Positions 44,704 through 57,492 are shown, numbered from the stretch's first letter. The stretch is DNA of 64,000 nucleotides from Undaria pinnatifida (GCA_012845835.1 JABAKD010000016.1:23838053-23902052); one strand, 5' to 3'. Numbers and translations: made by a program. Notes: generated from the sequence alone by a model not told the origin.

Positions 44704-47700
44704 ATGACTCTGTGGACGCGTAGAGCGGCGCAGATCCTTCGTCCGCGCCGAACTACTGCTCCGTCGGTCCTGGAGTCAGCAGTAGCACCAGCAGCGGCAG
44801 CAGCAGCAAGAATCTCCTTGCGTAGCGGCACCGTAGCCATCGGAGACCGCACCAGAGCGTGTAGCACCCAGGCAGCAGCGAGCAGCATGCTGCCCGCCGA
44901 GCAGTGGAAGGTAGTGTACCGAGCGTTCCTGCTCCACGTGCACCCGGACTTCTTCCACCACCAGCCTGAAAAGCGTGCCATCAATGAAAGGAATCTCAAG
45001 ACATTCCAGCAGCATCTCTACCACCTTGAGCACAGGAGTTCACGAGCAGCAGCTGAGGCAACATATCAGGACAGAGGTAGCGGCGCACTGGCTTCTAGCA
45101 GCGCACGCCTAGTCTTCTTCCTCAAGCCAGAGGTAGCCCACGACGACCCTCAACGCTTCAACCAGGAGGAGAACACCAACGGCAACAGCAACAGCAACAG
45201 TAACAGCAGCGAAAGTCACATCGACAACCGACAAGTAGCTCGAAAACTCATCCTACCTTTAGAGTCTCACCGCACCATGGCCATCCTACTCCACGAAGCC
45301 GGCATCTCACCAACGCATCCACTCCCTTCCCAACCACAGCACGCACAACCCACGGCACAGGGGAGCAGCCCTCCGAGGGTACCTTCCGATGGCACATCGG
45401 AGTGGGAAGACTGGACCGAGGACTTGTTCGGTAGAGCCGCGTCCAGTCGAGCCCGGGACGAGGCAGAAAGCAGACACCGCAGGACAAGACGGTATGCTGC
45501 AAGTGATAACGTCGAGGGCGCGTATGGGGAAGGCCGGCAGAAGACCACGGAGTGGGGGGCTGCAGCCGAGGAGCACGAGGGGTACGATGCCTCTCGGTTG
45601 GGTTACATATTGGCAACTGATGCGGGAAGGACTCTGGTCAGGGAGCGAAGGTCGAGCGCGCGCAGTGTGCAAGAGTTAGTTAGACAGTTGCGGGATCAGT
45701 ACGGCTTCGGGGAATTCACATTCAGGCAAGCTCAATTTTCGTCACGTGTCGTACAAAGTCGCCGCGTCGTACTCGAGCACCGCCGTGTAGTCTATATACG
45801 GTGTATGTACATGGACATGATTTATTCGTGCAGCAGTACCTGCAGCAGTACCTGCAGCAGTAGCAGTGCGATACAAACGCGTACGTCATCATCAATCATA
45901 CTGTCCTGTTTTTTGCCAGTAGTCGACATCCACAGTGCGTCAGATATTCACATGTGGAGAGAGAGGGCGTGACGGTGCGATGCATTAGCTTGCTGCTATT
46001 GCTGTTGTGCTGCTGTGTACCTGGAATTTAATACTGCTGTCGTGTCTGTTTGGTTTCCTCGCGGTCATGTGCTGTCGAATAGATCTGCCGCGTTTCAACG
46101 GGGTTTTCAACAGAACGACCGTACTCAACAGGTTACGAGCGTCGAAACACGAACCCGACCGAGCGTTTGGATGGGCGCTTTCGAAAGCTCTTGCATGCAG
46201 CGTTTCAACGCATATTTCACATCACCCGCTGAATTCGTCGAGAAACTGCAGCTGTTTCTCTGTGACAATGTCATGTATCCACCTTCAAAATCAGCCTCAC
46301 AATTTGTGCGGGAGAGTGCGTTATTGTTCCGTGCCTTTTCTTCTCCCCAGCAGGTCAGCGAAATGCAATATCTTCACTTTAACGCCTACAACTGGAAACC
46401 CGATTTGAGGGATAAATTACTTGGAGTTAGTACAGGAAGGGGTTTTGGGACTCTCGAAGTGGTTCAAGGGTTCGTACTTGGTACCAGGTACAATTTAATG
46501 CAGCCTACAAGACGCAATAATACCGCTCTGTACAGAGTATTTCGCACCATCCCTACGCCGTTACTACGCCACTATTAATAGTCTCTCCTAGAATATTATA
46601 AAAATAGAAATACGCTCCAGCTGTGATATCGAAGATTTTGGCGAAACTCATCTTTGCAAGCTGTGTGTGATACTCCGATCGCGCGTATTACGGGTTGTGT
46701 GTCCTCATTAAGGATATAGATCGGCGACTCCCCTCGGAACTACAGTGTAGCTTGTACCAGGGTCAACAGGCTGATGTTAAGCAGTCTGTGCGCGGAAACT
46801 ATAGAACCCGTTTTTGAGGGGGACAAAATCTGACACATGTGGAAGGAAATGCATCAGTTTATCAAGTGTATCCTGTAAGTCGTACAACCGGTGAGGGGAA
46901 GGCGGAGATTTTAAGGACATGGTGGCCTGGGTTTGAACCAGAGGGAGCGGGGGCGGGGGGGGGCGGGGGGCGGGCGGGCAACTCAATCTGTGCGCGGAAA
47001 CTATAGATCCTGAATCTGACGGTTGTGGAAGGAATGAATCCGTTTATCATGTGTATCCTGTACGTCGTACAACCAGTGAGGAGAGGGCGGAGTATTCGAA
47101 GGGGTGGGGGGGTTGGGGGGGGGGGGGGAAGGGGATTTCCAACAGCTTTAGGTCGCATAGATGTAGGGGCTGCTTGCTATACGCGTGGTGCTAGGTCTAG
47201 GCGATGGTGCGGGTGGTGGAAAAGGAGGGGGGGTTGGGGGGGGGGTTGGAGCAATGGCATGGATGGCTAAACATATAATGAGGTGATATCAACTGCCTGG
47301 CAGTGTTTATTACTCTGGCAGATTTCGATGTTAGGTGGGGCGTTTGAACAAGAGGGAGCGGGAGGGGAAGTATATAGTCCACCGATATCCTATCAGTACA
47401 GCACAATAATAGCAGTATGCCGGTATTCAGTAGTAGCAGTAGTATTGCGCGAAGCCAGGTCCCACCGACCGGCAGCTTTGCATACGTGTCATTTAGGTAC
47501 TATTTATAATAATACATACACTCGTACGAACACTCAATCCACTCGTTTCAAGGTTACGCCTCACCGAAAAGATGGGCAGAATACATGCACCTGCCCAGTG
47601 GCGGTTGGAGAATGTACTACTACTGTTGTATATGCGTACGCCAATAACGAAAATCTAAAAACGTGTTATTTGTGATTGAGCAATAGCGGCGCAAACGGTC

Positions 47701-50700
47701 TACAGTACCTGTTACGCGGTGGTCCTATTGATACTACCTATAACTCCCAGCTTGCAAATCGTTGGGTATTCACCATTTCATCACCGCTGAACTACACGAG
47801 TACCATCCGTATGAAAAGCGCACAACAACCAATTATAATCACGTCACATTGGATATCAGATTTTTCAGTACGAGGGCTCTACGAGTAAAGCTCAAGCGTT
47901 CCGGATAGTCTATCCAGCATAGCGCTAGTGTACCAGCACACACCCATGCATTCGCAGTTATCCCTACTTCGAAGTTTATCCGTATTTTGCCATGGCTTGC
48001 TCGTCGACGGTGTAAAGAGCTCCTCGAAGTGTGGATTAGGACTCGTTACTGTTAATATTGATATAAACACAACCACGACCGCTGCCGAGCTATCATGACG
48101 AGGTACAGCGCCGCAGGGTAGTTGTGAGGGCATTCACACACGCTGAGCAATGGATGTTTCGGTGCTGCATAGCAATGGATGTTTCGGTACTGCGTAGCAA
48201 TGGATGTTTCGGTACTGCATGGCTTGCTGCATGGCTAGGCTCTGAACCCGGAAAAAAACTGGACGTGTTTTGATTTTGTTCTGCAAAAAATAGGTGCGGG
48301 TGGAGCAAGTCCAACCTCTACGTGGCGCTGAACTCCCTCCTGGAGACGTGCGACGCCCATCGACACGTATTCCGTGTGCCCGATTTCGGTGGGCTGGAAG
48401 TGGTGTTTAGAGAAGACCCGTCAGAGTTGCACAGAGGTGAACCCAAGCGTTTAGTAGTTGTAGGGCCTCGTGTTAGTGCAGAAACGACACCAATGCGTCG
48501 CTTCTCCTCAGAAGCCGCTGTCCTTCGTTTTGTCGCTAAACGTGCGCGAATAGCGCGTATCGTCGTATTTTCAAGTATCTTGAAGCAGGTACAGAATAAT
48601 ACGCCCGGAAACAAAGGTGTGTGAAAGGAGGCGGGACTCTAGTCCTATTAATATTACAGCAGACTACACGGGGTTCGAGGGACATGACATCCAAAATATG
48701 TACCAGGTACACTTAACATTGAGCAGGCACTCTTTGGCGTGTTTTGCATGTGGTCCGTCTACGTCAGCTTGTACACCTAAAATGCCCTGGTGGATTCCCC
48801 CATTTCCCGGCCTACCTTCGTCTGTACCAGCGCAATGCGTAGTGTGCCTGTAAATGGCTCAAATGGCCTAGGCATACGTGTGTTTTTCTTCTTGTTGCTA
48901 GTAGGTTTACGTGGACATTTATAAATTGTTACCAACTGCTAATGTTAGCTTCCGTTCTGCTCGCATACCGACTGAAGTCCCTACGCTGACGCCCTCCTCT
49001 TGTAATATCTTGCGCTAGGGGAGATCCTACTGTGTCCAGCGGACGTTCCTCTGGAGTGGATATCGGTGCTACAAAGTGTTACGCCTGCACTCTTGGCTAG
49101 CGTCGAGGAACGAACGCGCGAGATGCTTTCACGACAAAAGGAGGCGTCCGCCATTTTACGGGGCGCCCGGCTGTCGAGGGGGCTGTCATGTTCTAAGTCG
49201 AGGTGGGTTGTGTTCGCTCAAGAACCTCCTCCTGCTGTGCGTGTTTTGACAAACAGCACGAAACCCGTTTGGTTCCGTTCCTCTTCACACGGTAACACGC
49301 GTGATGCCTTCCTGCAAGCATGCCGTGCCATCGTTTAGCACGCGTGCTCCTGTTTCCTTCAGTATTTGTTGGTGAAATAATCATGACGACAGTCGCGGGC
49401 GTGAATTCAACTAACTGAAGCTTTTCAGTTGTCTTTGGTCGAAGGTTTTTCGAAGAGTTAGGACCACGCCGTGTCATCGCCTCGCAAACGCGTCCCGCAT
49501 GTTCCTTTCATCCATCGTACTGCTGTAATTGCTTTCCTTCACTTTGATTACGTGCCTGTTTTGTCGTTTGTCGAAGGTATTTCGAATTTTTAGGAGGCAT
49601 CTGCGTGGCGGGGGCTGAAGCTGTGGGGGATGCGTCGTCGACCGACTTATCCGAAAAAGATTGGTCGGCCCTGGAGTGTAGGGTCGAAGAGGGCTCCGCT
49701 CGCGTGTCCAAGGTGCTTGAGGACGGGACCATTCAGGTGCGCGTTGGAAACCCTCATGTACACCCCACAAATCAGTTAGATCAGATCCCCAGTCCACGAT
49801 ATAGATCTTACGGGACAGATGGGTACCTTAGTTATGTTATCTACACGACCTAGATTATGTACTCCGGTGGGACCTCTATGGCAAGGCTCTTGTGCGCACG
49901 TTTGCCGAGTGGGTATGATACCTGATACGGCTTTTGAAGAACACACCGTAACGACAGACATACCGGTAGGATCTAGATGGTGTATCAATAGATCGTCATG
50001 TGTCGGATACGTGAAGCCTTCCCTTTCCCATACCCTTCCTTCCCACCCCCGTCGATGTTGATAGATGCTGATAGATGCTGATAGATGCTGATAGAAGGCG
50101 TCGCCGGTCCTTGTTTCTCATTTCCTCTTCCAGGATGGACCAAGCCTTCACTATTAGGAGGGTTGCCCCGATTTACACTACTTTCACTTCCAGCTTTAAC
50201 CACTCGCTTTCACCACTCGCTTTCACCACTCGCACGAGTGGTTGGTAATATGGTAATATGGTAACATGGTAACATGGTAATATGGTAATATGGTAATATG
50301 GTAATATGTACCACGCTGACAAGAAGACTTGAGGCGATCGTTTTTTCTTAGCTTAGCTTACCATTCCATTGCAGATTCATATAGCAAAATTAAAACCATT
50401 AAAACTATCAAAACCGTTAAAACATCACCAAAGCATGACCAAAGCATGACCAAAGCATGACGAAAGCTTAAGACCGCAAAGGAACAGGAGGGTGGATCAC
50501 TCGTCACTCCCGCGAGCAACCCCGAGCCACTGCCAAAAAAGGCCCCCCAAAAAATGTAAAACTGACCTCCCAACCATAGCCTTGACCGATGCTGATCGAA
50601 CAATCGAACAATCGAACAAGCATCGAACAACAATCATCGAACAATAATGATCAAACAATGATCGAACAACAATGATCGAACAACAATGATCTAACAAAAA

Positions 50701-51314
50701 TAATCGAACAACAACGATCGAACAAAGTCGCGTCGCCCCCACCTCCCCCGATGCTGACGGAAACCGTCGCCTGCCCCGTGTATTCTGTTTTCTCCTGGGA
50801 TATGGTCGTGTCACTTTCGTTTTTTTCGTCGCTCTAACTGATGTGTTGCTCTTCCCTATTTTTTTCCCGCCAGATCGGGTCGAGCATGGCTCTCCACACC
50901 ATCAGACGCTGCCTCAGCCGCGACTTGGCAAGCTCCTCCGCCGCTGCCGCCGAATCCTCCCGACTGGCCTCCGCCGCCGCCGCCGCCGCCACCAAGCGCT
51001 GCCGGCAGACCCTTGGGCTCGACACTATCGAACGGACTCGAGCCGTCAGCTTCGCGCAGATGGCAATCGCGTGCTCGGCGCTCACTAGACTCGGCGAGAG
51101 TGACAGCGAAGCTATGGAGCCTGATGTGGTTGCTGCAAGGCGGCGGTTGCGGGGGCACTGCGTGAAGATCGTGAGGACGCGGCTGGGGGTGTTCGACGGA
51201 CTCACGGAAGACGGAGAGATCGCTATCCCTTGGAATTGGGCGGGAGAGGGGAAGGCAGAAGCGGAGGGGGAGGCATCCGAGCAACAGTGGGGCTCTTCGT
51301 CTCATTTTCATTGA
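44704..51314 (+). CDS. TCAIM-like mitochondrial protein (DUF4460/DUF4461)
   Basis: Homologue of T-cell activation inhibitor, mitochondrial. Exons 44704-45725, 48294-48436, 49019-49202, 49577-49736 and 50874-51314 give 649 residues with every phase matching. The Arg- and Ala-rich start lacking acidic residues (MTLWTRRAAQILRPRRTTAP) suits a mitochondrial presequence. Residues 66-100 (KVVYRAFLLHVHPDFF) are the J-like DUF4460 motif. CGWSKSNLYVALNSLL, GGLEVVFREDP, LLCPADVPLEWISVLQS and the terminal EDGEIAIPWNW follow the DUF4461 order. The middle (about 130-310) is low complexity, including an Asn/Ser run. The first intron has a GC donor (TTCAG|GCAAGC) and holds a composite repeat. The third-to-fourth exon junction is the least certain. 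Function of the family is poorly known; human TCAIM acts in the mitochondrial matrix. Confidence 0.82.
46610..47365 (-). repeat. composite repeat with poly(G) modules (inverted copy)
   Basis: Read on the - strand it runs AAACGCCCCACC, CCAGAGTAATAAACAC, CATCGCCTAGACCTAGCACC, C runs, TATAGTTTCCGCGCACA and ends in the tail AGTATCACACACAGCTTGCA, AAGATGAGTTTCGCC. The same module order appears on the + strand at 54070-55500. Lies in the first intron of the TCAIM-like gene. Confidence 0.85.
48147..48221. repeat. 25-base tandem repeat, 3 copies
   Basis: GCAATGGATGTTTCGGTACT then GCGTA, three copies with two or three differences, 70 bases before exon 48294-48436. Confidence 0.92.
50055..50320. repeat. 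ATAGATGCTG and GGTAATAT tandem repeats
   Basis: Four copies of an 11-base unit GATGCTGATAG (50057-50095), then CACTCGCTTTCAC repeats (50203-50235) and about eight copies of ATGGTAATAT (50243-50308). In the last intron of the TCAIM-like gene. Confidence 0.85.
50385..50725. repeat. AAACC and GATCGAACAACAAT repeats
   Basis: AAAACCATT/AAAACTATC units (50390-50425), four CAAAGCATGAC units (50430-50470) and about eight irregular copies of ATGATCGAACAACA (50595-50722). Same intron. Confidence 0.8.
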
Positions 51315-52694
51315 ATGCCGTATTTTCGGGGGTTTCACACCTTTTTTTGGCGTGTTATTTTAAATCATTGGTGTTTGTTTTGACGTTTTTACACCTTTGG
51401 TGTTTGTTGGGTTCGTTTTTTTTTCGCCGATTGGCTTTTGTTCTTGTTTACGCTACGTCTGGTGCTTGATTTTGGTCTTGATTGCAAGGGCGTCGGATTT
51501 GACGCTCTTGGGTGTAGTTGGTATACTTGGTACGTGGGTTGTTGCTTTTTCGCCATTGCATTTCTTTGTGTCGTGTCTGGGAGGGCGTTGGGTTTGACGC
51601 CCTGGTGTATACATATTATACAGCGTGAGGTGTGTTTGGGGCGGGGTAGTGACGGGCCTTTTTTTTGCTTTTTTTCCTTTGGATTTTCTTCCAGAGTGAC
51701 TAGAGCCTGTCATGTGATAACGGGCTTGGTTGCGCGAGTGAGAGTGAATGTGAGAACAACAACAGCAGTGATGGTGAGAGCGAGAGGCCGTGTCCCGGTG
51801 AGTGTGCCACCGCATTCAGTCAAGAAGGTATCCGGCATTTGCTGCATTCGTTGCATTTGTTGCTGTTTTGCTAGTTCTACATGACGTTCTTGTGTTGGCT
51901 GGGCCCACGAGTATGTCGATGGGCGGGCGTGCTATTATTGGTTGGCTAAAGTGTAAGTGATATGGCAGTTCAGATTTTTTGCTCTTTGTGTGATAGTGTG
52001 TTGCAACCACAAATTGGTGTTGTTGATTTATTCCGTCCCTTTCGACCTGAATCTTACCTTTTTCTATATGTTATCGCATCTTTACTCCGGGTTCTCATGG
52101 CAAGACCCCCCCCCCCTCTACGCCATCGTGCTGGCACTGGTAGCGCTAGTGCTAGTGCTAGTGGTGGTGGTGGTAGCGATACTGGTGTGAATAGTGGTAC
52201 TGGTAGTGGTAATACTATAATAGTACGTAGCGGTACTGGTGTTATTTAATGATATTTTTCAGCGCGATGGGTCAGCAGTTTCTTCGCTCTTCGCTTAAGA
52301 TGGAAAACTTCTTACCCACATCATGGCTATCACAAGAAACAATAGCCATTGTTTTTTCCGCACGACGGTGCCCACAAGAAAAAACGAAGCAACGATATCA
52401 TACCACACGATTTCAGGGTGGTTTGTTTTGCTCGGCCCCAGGTTATTCTGCCCATCCTTGTGAAGGGAATGGAGGTAACTCTCACGCTTTGTGCATACCC
52501 CACCGAGGAGGCGTTCGTGTATCGTCTCTCCCTGTTGTAGGAACGACACTCAACGAGGGACCTCAGTGTGCTGGATGAGAGTCGTAAAGCGTTTCTTGTT
52601 TATTTTAATGGTTTGATATTAAGTTGTAGCAACAACAGCATTTGCTGCAGCAGCAGCTGGGGGGTGCGTATAATCGCGTGTTCCTCGCTCCATA
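51315..52694. other. no complete gene; one exon-like piece
   Basis: GTTT-rich 3' flank of the TCAIM-like gene, then unassigned sequence. 52442-52540 reads like a terminal exon (after CCCCAG: VILPILVKGMEVTLTLCAYP, then TEEAFVYRLSLL and stop), but no upstream exon could be supported. Confidence 0.35.
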
Positions 52695-52900
52695 GTCAGA
52701 CCGCTAGAGATGTGGGAGTGGGTTTTTAGGAGCCGCATCTTCGACTCATGGTCTAGTTCGTAGAACCGGAGTTGCCCCGAATCTCCCATATTTCTGCATA
52801 TGCGGCTTATCAGGGTGGGCTAGTGTTGAGATACGGCCTCGAAAGGCCTGTAATTATCCGAATTGAGATAATATGGATGGGTTTCATATGATAAGGTTGG
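52695..52900 (+). mobile_element. second 3' end of the NADAR-element family
   Basis: GAGCCGCATCTTCGACTCATG, GGTCTAG, CCCCGAATCTCCCATATTTC, TGCATATGCGGCTTATC and GGGTGGGCTAGTGTT match 30275-30390. Both then run into a different spacer that ends ATGGGTTTCA. So 3' ends of this family vary in the last 60 bases. Confidence 0.65.
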
Positions 52901-52979
52901 CGTTTTATATTCGGGATAATCAGGAAATAGATCGGAGGCACGTGCCTCCGATCTCAGAGGTCATCCGGGGCTCTGGCGG

Positions 52980-53030
52980 AAACTAATAAAGCTTTATTTT
53001 TCCCCATCCGCCGGAGGATAGGCTAAGAAA
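52980..53030 (-). repeat. short dispersed repeat
   Basis: On the - strand: TATCCTCCGGCGGATGGGGA, AAAATAAAGCTTTATT. Nearly the same string is at 7055-7088 on + and a shorter form at 37598-37634. Function unknown. Confidence 0.5.
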
Positions 53031-54060
53031 GTGAGTACTCTCTGAGGACCTGCTCAATTGGCAGACCTGCAGGAGACACTCTGTGTTCCCGCCCTATACC
53101 CTTGTAGTAACACAATGTTGTTGGAGGCCAATTTCAAGTCCTTGCAAGGATAGGGTGCCACTGTGCTGCGTCTTGTAATGCTTCGAGGAATACCTACTGT
53201 GCCCTTTTTATTCTGCGACGCCCCCTGGCGTGGAGGTGTTGAACATGGACGATTAATAAGCTGTACTATTAATACTATATTTCCAAAACATGGTTATTGT
53301 ACTGTGCATATTTCGATGAAACATTTATCACAACGGAGGTAGAGTTTTGAAAGATCTACCAGGTATTTGTTTGCATCGTAAAAAACCTCGACACACGCCA
53401 TGTCTCGGCAGCAGTCAGATTTGTTGGGAGCTACAGTAGCTTCATTGCGTGGCAAGAATCATTACTGAATACTGTAATTACTTGAATGTGCGCCATCCCC
53501 ATTGAAATATATTCAGCGCTCACTATAATAATACTTGTAGTATACAAGGGCTCCGCATCGGTGCCGGCATTCGCCGGCACCCATGCTCCGGGTAGGGCAG
53601 GGCGGCACTTCGACTTGTTCGATTCAATATTCGATAGAGAGCAAAAATCGTTTCCGCGCAACACACAGTGTAAGCGTGTAGAACGTAAAGTAATGCCGAG
53701 AGATTGATGTAGACTGACAGTGGACTGCTCACTACTTCTTCTGTCGTTTCCTCCATTTCTCCGTTTCTTGCGTGAATCCGATTCCGAGCTTCATCATATA
53801 TATTTCCACATCACCTCGCCTGTTGTATTTGACAATAATACGTATATCTTTCTTATAATTAGCGATGTCAGAAAATAATGGTAACTACAAATATTCTACA
53901 AAAAGTTCTAGCTTTCGATCCATGTATCATACAACAACAACTTATGAAGATTTAACACGTTATTTACTACACTTAAACACTGGGTTGCATGCTGCATCGA
54001 ACATCAAACCTTCTAGAACAGTAAACATTACAAGCCAGATGATATAAAGGGATGTCTTAC
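53031..54060. other. no gene recognised
   Basis: AT-rich sequence with short frames only. ATG 53865 opens 60 codons (MSENNGNYKYSTKSSSFRSM onward) without any supporting feature. Confidence 0.4.
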
Positions 54061-54064
54061 TGCT

Positions 54065-55505
54065 TCAATCGTCAGGTTTGTCCCCTTTGAGGATTTATAG
54101 TTTCCGCGCACATATTGAAATGTCCCGCCCCCGCCCCCCCCCCCTCCCCTCCCCCTCCCCTGACCCCTCTTGTTCATGAAAACCCCCAACCCTTCCCCCC
54201 CCCCCGCCACCCCCCCCGTCCCCCGACCCCCCCCCCCTTCCGCCTAGTTTGTCCAAACGCCCCACTCACAATCGAAATCGGCCAGAGTAATAAACACCTA
54301 TACGCAGTTGATATCACGTCATTATCTTTCTGACCATCCATGACGTAGTTTTCAATTCTTTTCCCCCCGACCCCCCCCCTTCAACGCCCCCTCTTTTCCA
54401 ACCACCCGCACGATCGCCTAGACCTAGCACCACGCGTACAACAAGCCCCTACATATCTTTGATCTCACAGCCGAAGTGTATTTGAATATTATTTGTGACC
54501 TAAACCTGCTAAAATCCCCCCCCCCCCCCCCCCCCCCCCCCTCTCTCGCTCTCCCTTACTCAAACGCCCCACCAAATATCGAAATCCGCCAGATTGATAA
54601 ACACTTTACGCACAGGATATCACCTCATTATCTTTCGAGAGCCATCCATGCCGCTGTTTCCCCCCCCCCCCCCCCCCCCCGCCCCCTTCTTCCCCATCAC
54701 CCACACCATCGCCTAGACCTAGCACCACACGAATAACAAACCCCTCACCTAAAACCCTTCCTCCCCCCCCCCCCCCCCCCCGCCGCCCCCCCCCGCCCCC
54801 TCCCCCGCCCCCCCCCCGCCCCCACCCCCCACCTCCCCCCCCCCCAACCCATCCCAACCCCACCCCCTCGAACACTCCACCCTCTCTCTACTCACTGAGT
54901 GTACGACTTACCCCAGGATATACATGATAAACTGATGCATTATTTCCAAAACCGTCAAATTTATCCCCTCAAAATAATGTATAGTTTCCACGCACATATT
55001 GAGCTTGCCCCCCCCGCCCCCCCCCCCGCCCCAACCCCCCTCCCCCCCAATAATAAACTGGTGCCAAAACCGTCAGGTTTATCCCCTTGAAAGGATTATA
55101 ACTTACATGCACAAATTGCCCCCCCCTTCCCCCCCCCCCCCCACCCCCGCCCCTTTTGATCAAAACCAGGCCCCCACGTTCTTCAAAACTCCGCCCCCCC
55201 CCCCTCACCGGTTATTCGACTTACAAGATTCACTTGATAAAAGGATACATTTCCCTCCACATCTGTCAGATTTTGTCCCCCTCAGAAACGGGTTTTTTAG
55301 TTTCAGCGCACAGACTGACGAAAATCACCCTGTTGACCCTGATAGCTACACTGTAGTTGTAAGGGGAGTCGCCGATCTATATCCTTAATGAGGACACACA
55401 ACTCGTAATGCGCGCGATCGGAGTATCACACACAGCTTGCAAATATGAGTTTCGACGAAATCTTCGATCTCACAGCAGCTGGAGACTCGTCTGAGTAGTA
55501 TTTTT
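54065..55505 (+). repeat. composite repeat with poly(C) modules (long copy)
   Basis: At least two and a half tandem modules, each with CAAACGCCCCAC, ATCGAAATC.GCCAGA, TAATAAACAC, CATCGCCTAGACCTAGCACC and TAGTTTCCGCGCACATATTG, separated by C runs of 10 to more than 20 bases. Ends with GTAAGGGGAGTCGCCGATC, ATGAGGACACACAACTCGTA and the AGTATCACACACAGCTTGCA tail. The homologous - strand copy is at 46610-47365. Confidence 0.85.
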
Positions 55506-55900
55506 ATTTTTTTCAACATATCTCGAGATCCGAGGCTAGCAGACCGACTGTGTCTCCGTGTGTGTATAGTGATCGTGGAGAGACTTACTTGCTGACGGTA
55601 TTCTAGGCGTGAACCACGGTATGTCGCTGCCTTCGCCATTCAATTCCTCGAATGTTATTATAATAATGCTGCTACTTGTTGCTGTAGACCTCTCTCGTCT
55701 GGTCGATGGAATATTAGTAGTACGCGATAGCACTGAACAAAGAATTTGGTAGTGAAGAATTTCAGGCTCGATCGAGTTTTAAACGAAAACATAAAATTGC
55801 CGGTATGTATGGCCTTTTGTCTGATTGCTGGTTGCTCATTGGCCGGAGATCGTACATAGAGTGTCCGTCATCTGGGGACGATAAGGTTCATCCCCAGAAT
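55506..55900. other. no gene recognised
   Basis: Unassigned sequence after the composite repeat; short frames only. Confidence 0.4.
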
Positions 55901-55919
55901 CATAATCCATTCACATATA

Positions 55920-56460
55920 TACAACTCCAACAACCCGGGAACGAATACGGATATATCACCAGGATTGATACCTCCCCGCACAGTGTGGAAATCCCCAGTG
56001 CCACCGACCGGCCGATCTCTAACTGGCTGGGGTTCACATATTATTATAGAGCCAGCTCCACCCGGAGACGATAGGGTCCCATCCCCGGTCCAGGGGTAAT
56101 TCCATATAATATATAAAAATTAGACAAACGGGGGAAGAAAACCGAGTTCTCTCGGGTCGACACCGCCCCCCACGGTATGGAAACCCCAGCTCCACTGGCT
56201 ACAATCGCTGATCGGTTCGAGCTCCACAGCGGCCCCCCACCCTATTAGGAGGATTGTAGAGGCTCACCAACCGATGGGGGGCAGTTCCGTGGCACACGGG
56301 GGAGATAGGGCCCCATCCCCGGCTCAGAAACCCTCCGAAAATCTATACAGCCCCAGCGACGCGGGAACTATACAAGTAACGATTATATCTCCCGGGTCGA
56401 TATACCTCCCCGCACGGCGTGTCAACTCCGACTCCATATTGGCTTATTTCTCGTGATTGG
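55920..56460. repeat. diverged tandem repeat, about 3 copies
   Basis: CGGGTCGATACCTCCCCGCAC-like text followed by GGTATGGAAACCCCAGCTCCA-like text recurs at about 55935-56040, 56145-56210 and 56380-56430. Between them GGAGACGATAGGGTCCCATC also recurs with changes. Confidence 0.6.
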
Positions 56461-57400
56461 CTGGTAGGCTTTGACCCAATAAGCTCACAATTATTCAACC
56501 GATTCGGGTTTTCTCGCATACTTCTTTCATACGGCAAACATTTGCAATGCGAGCGCAGTTCAATGAGTTATTTGCATGATAGGTCGCACAAAAAGCGACT
56601 TTGAGCCTATACCAGGCTGGCGTGCCGAGCAAGCACGCTCAAAATGAGGATGGGAGAAGCACTTGAACAGCAACAACAGCACGAAACGCAATATAAATTG
56701 ACGAATCAGAGCCGTTTGCATGCAGGATCCAGCGCCCCCCGGTTGTAAGCACAATTAATTTCGAACAAAAATGGGGTGTTAAAGAAAAACAACATAATTA
56801 TACATAGTTATGGTTCGGTGCCATTTGAGAATTGTCATTTAAGAATATATTACCATTCAGCGCTGGCCATGGTTCAGTCGCACCCGGGCACTCCTGCACC
56901 TTCTTGCTGATTATTGTGGTGCGCATCTAACAAAAACACAGACAGTCAAGCATCCGGGGTCCGTCTAGCTTTTGCGTACTCCTGGGCCCCATATCATGTT
57001 CAATAAGATTTGCCTCCAAGGGCTGCATCCCTTTTAGCCCTTTTAGCCTGCAGGGCCGTTCCTGACGAACACAAAAAAAAAAAATCAGGAGGAATCGTGA
57101 CGAAAAAGAGTGGCATTTTCGTGGATCGTGATGTTTGTCGGGAATCCAAGCTTAAAAATCGCTGTGGCAGTTATTTCCATAAATATTGACGTCAGGATTC
57201 CTGACGAAAAAAAAAGCGATTTCTCTTGGAAATCCTGATATTTCTGAAATTCAAAATGTCAGGAAGCGATCGTAACGTTTTGTCCGGATTCATGAAACTT
57301 TTTGCATCTGTTAGAAACGACGCTCGCTGCCGTTCCACCTGAGCGGGCCGATGTGCACGGACTTACACAATATAAATAAAACGATGAAACCGTTTTAGGT
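56461..57400. other. no gene recognised
   Basis: Includes GACGAAAAA/ATCCTGA(C/T) repeats in both orientations (about 57060-57290) that could fold as hairpins. No coding evidence. Confidence 0.4.
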
Positions 57401-57406
57401 TCTCAA

Positions 57407-57492
57407 AAGGAAGGAAGGAAGGAAGGAAGGAAGGAAGGAAGGAAGGAAGGAAGGAAGGAAGGAAGGAAGGAAGGAAGGAAGGAAGGAAGGGC
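57407..57492. repeat. (GGAA)n microsatellite
   Basis: About 20 uninterrupted GGAA units. Confidence 0.95.

Noticed and set aside
46015..46578. 187-codon open frame on the + strand
   Set aside because: Lies in the first TCAIM-like intron; the flanking exons join in phase without it and an overlapping frame is equally open.
52442..52540. Terminal exon ending FVYRLSLL
   Set aside because: Attractive acceptor and stop, but no upstream exon or family could be found, so not called as a gene.
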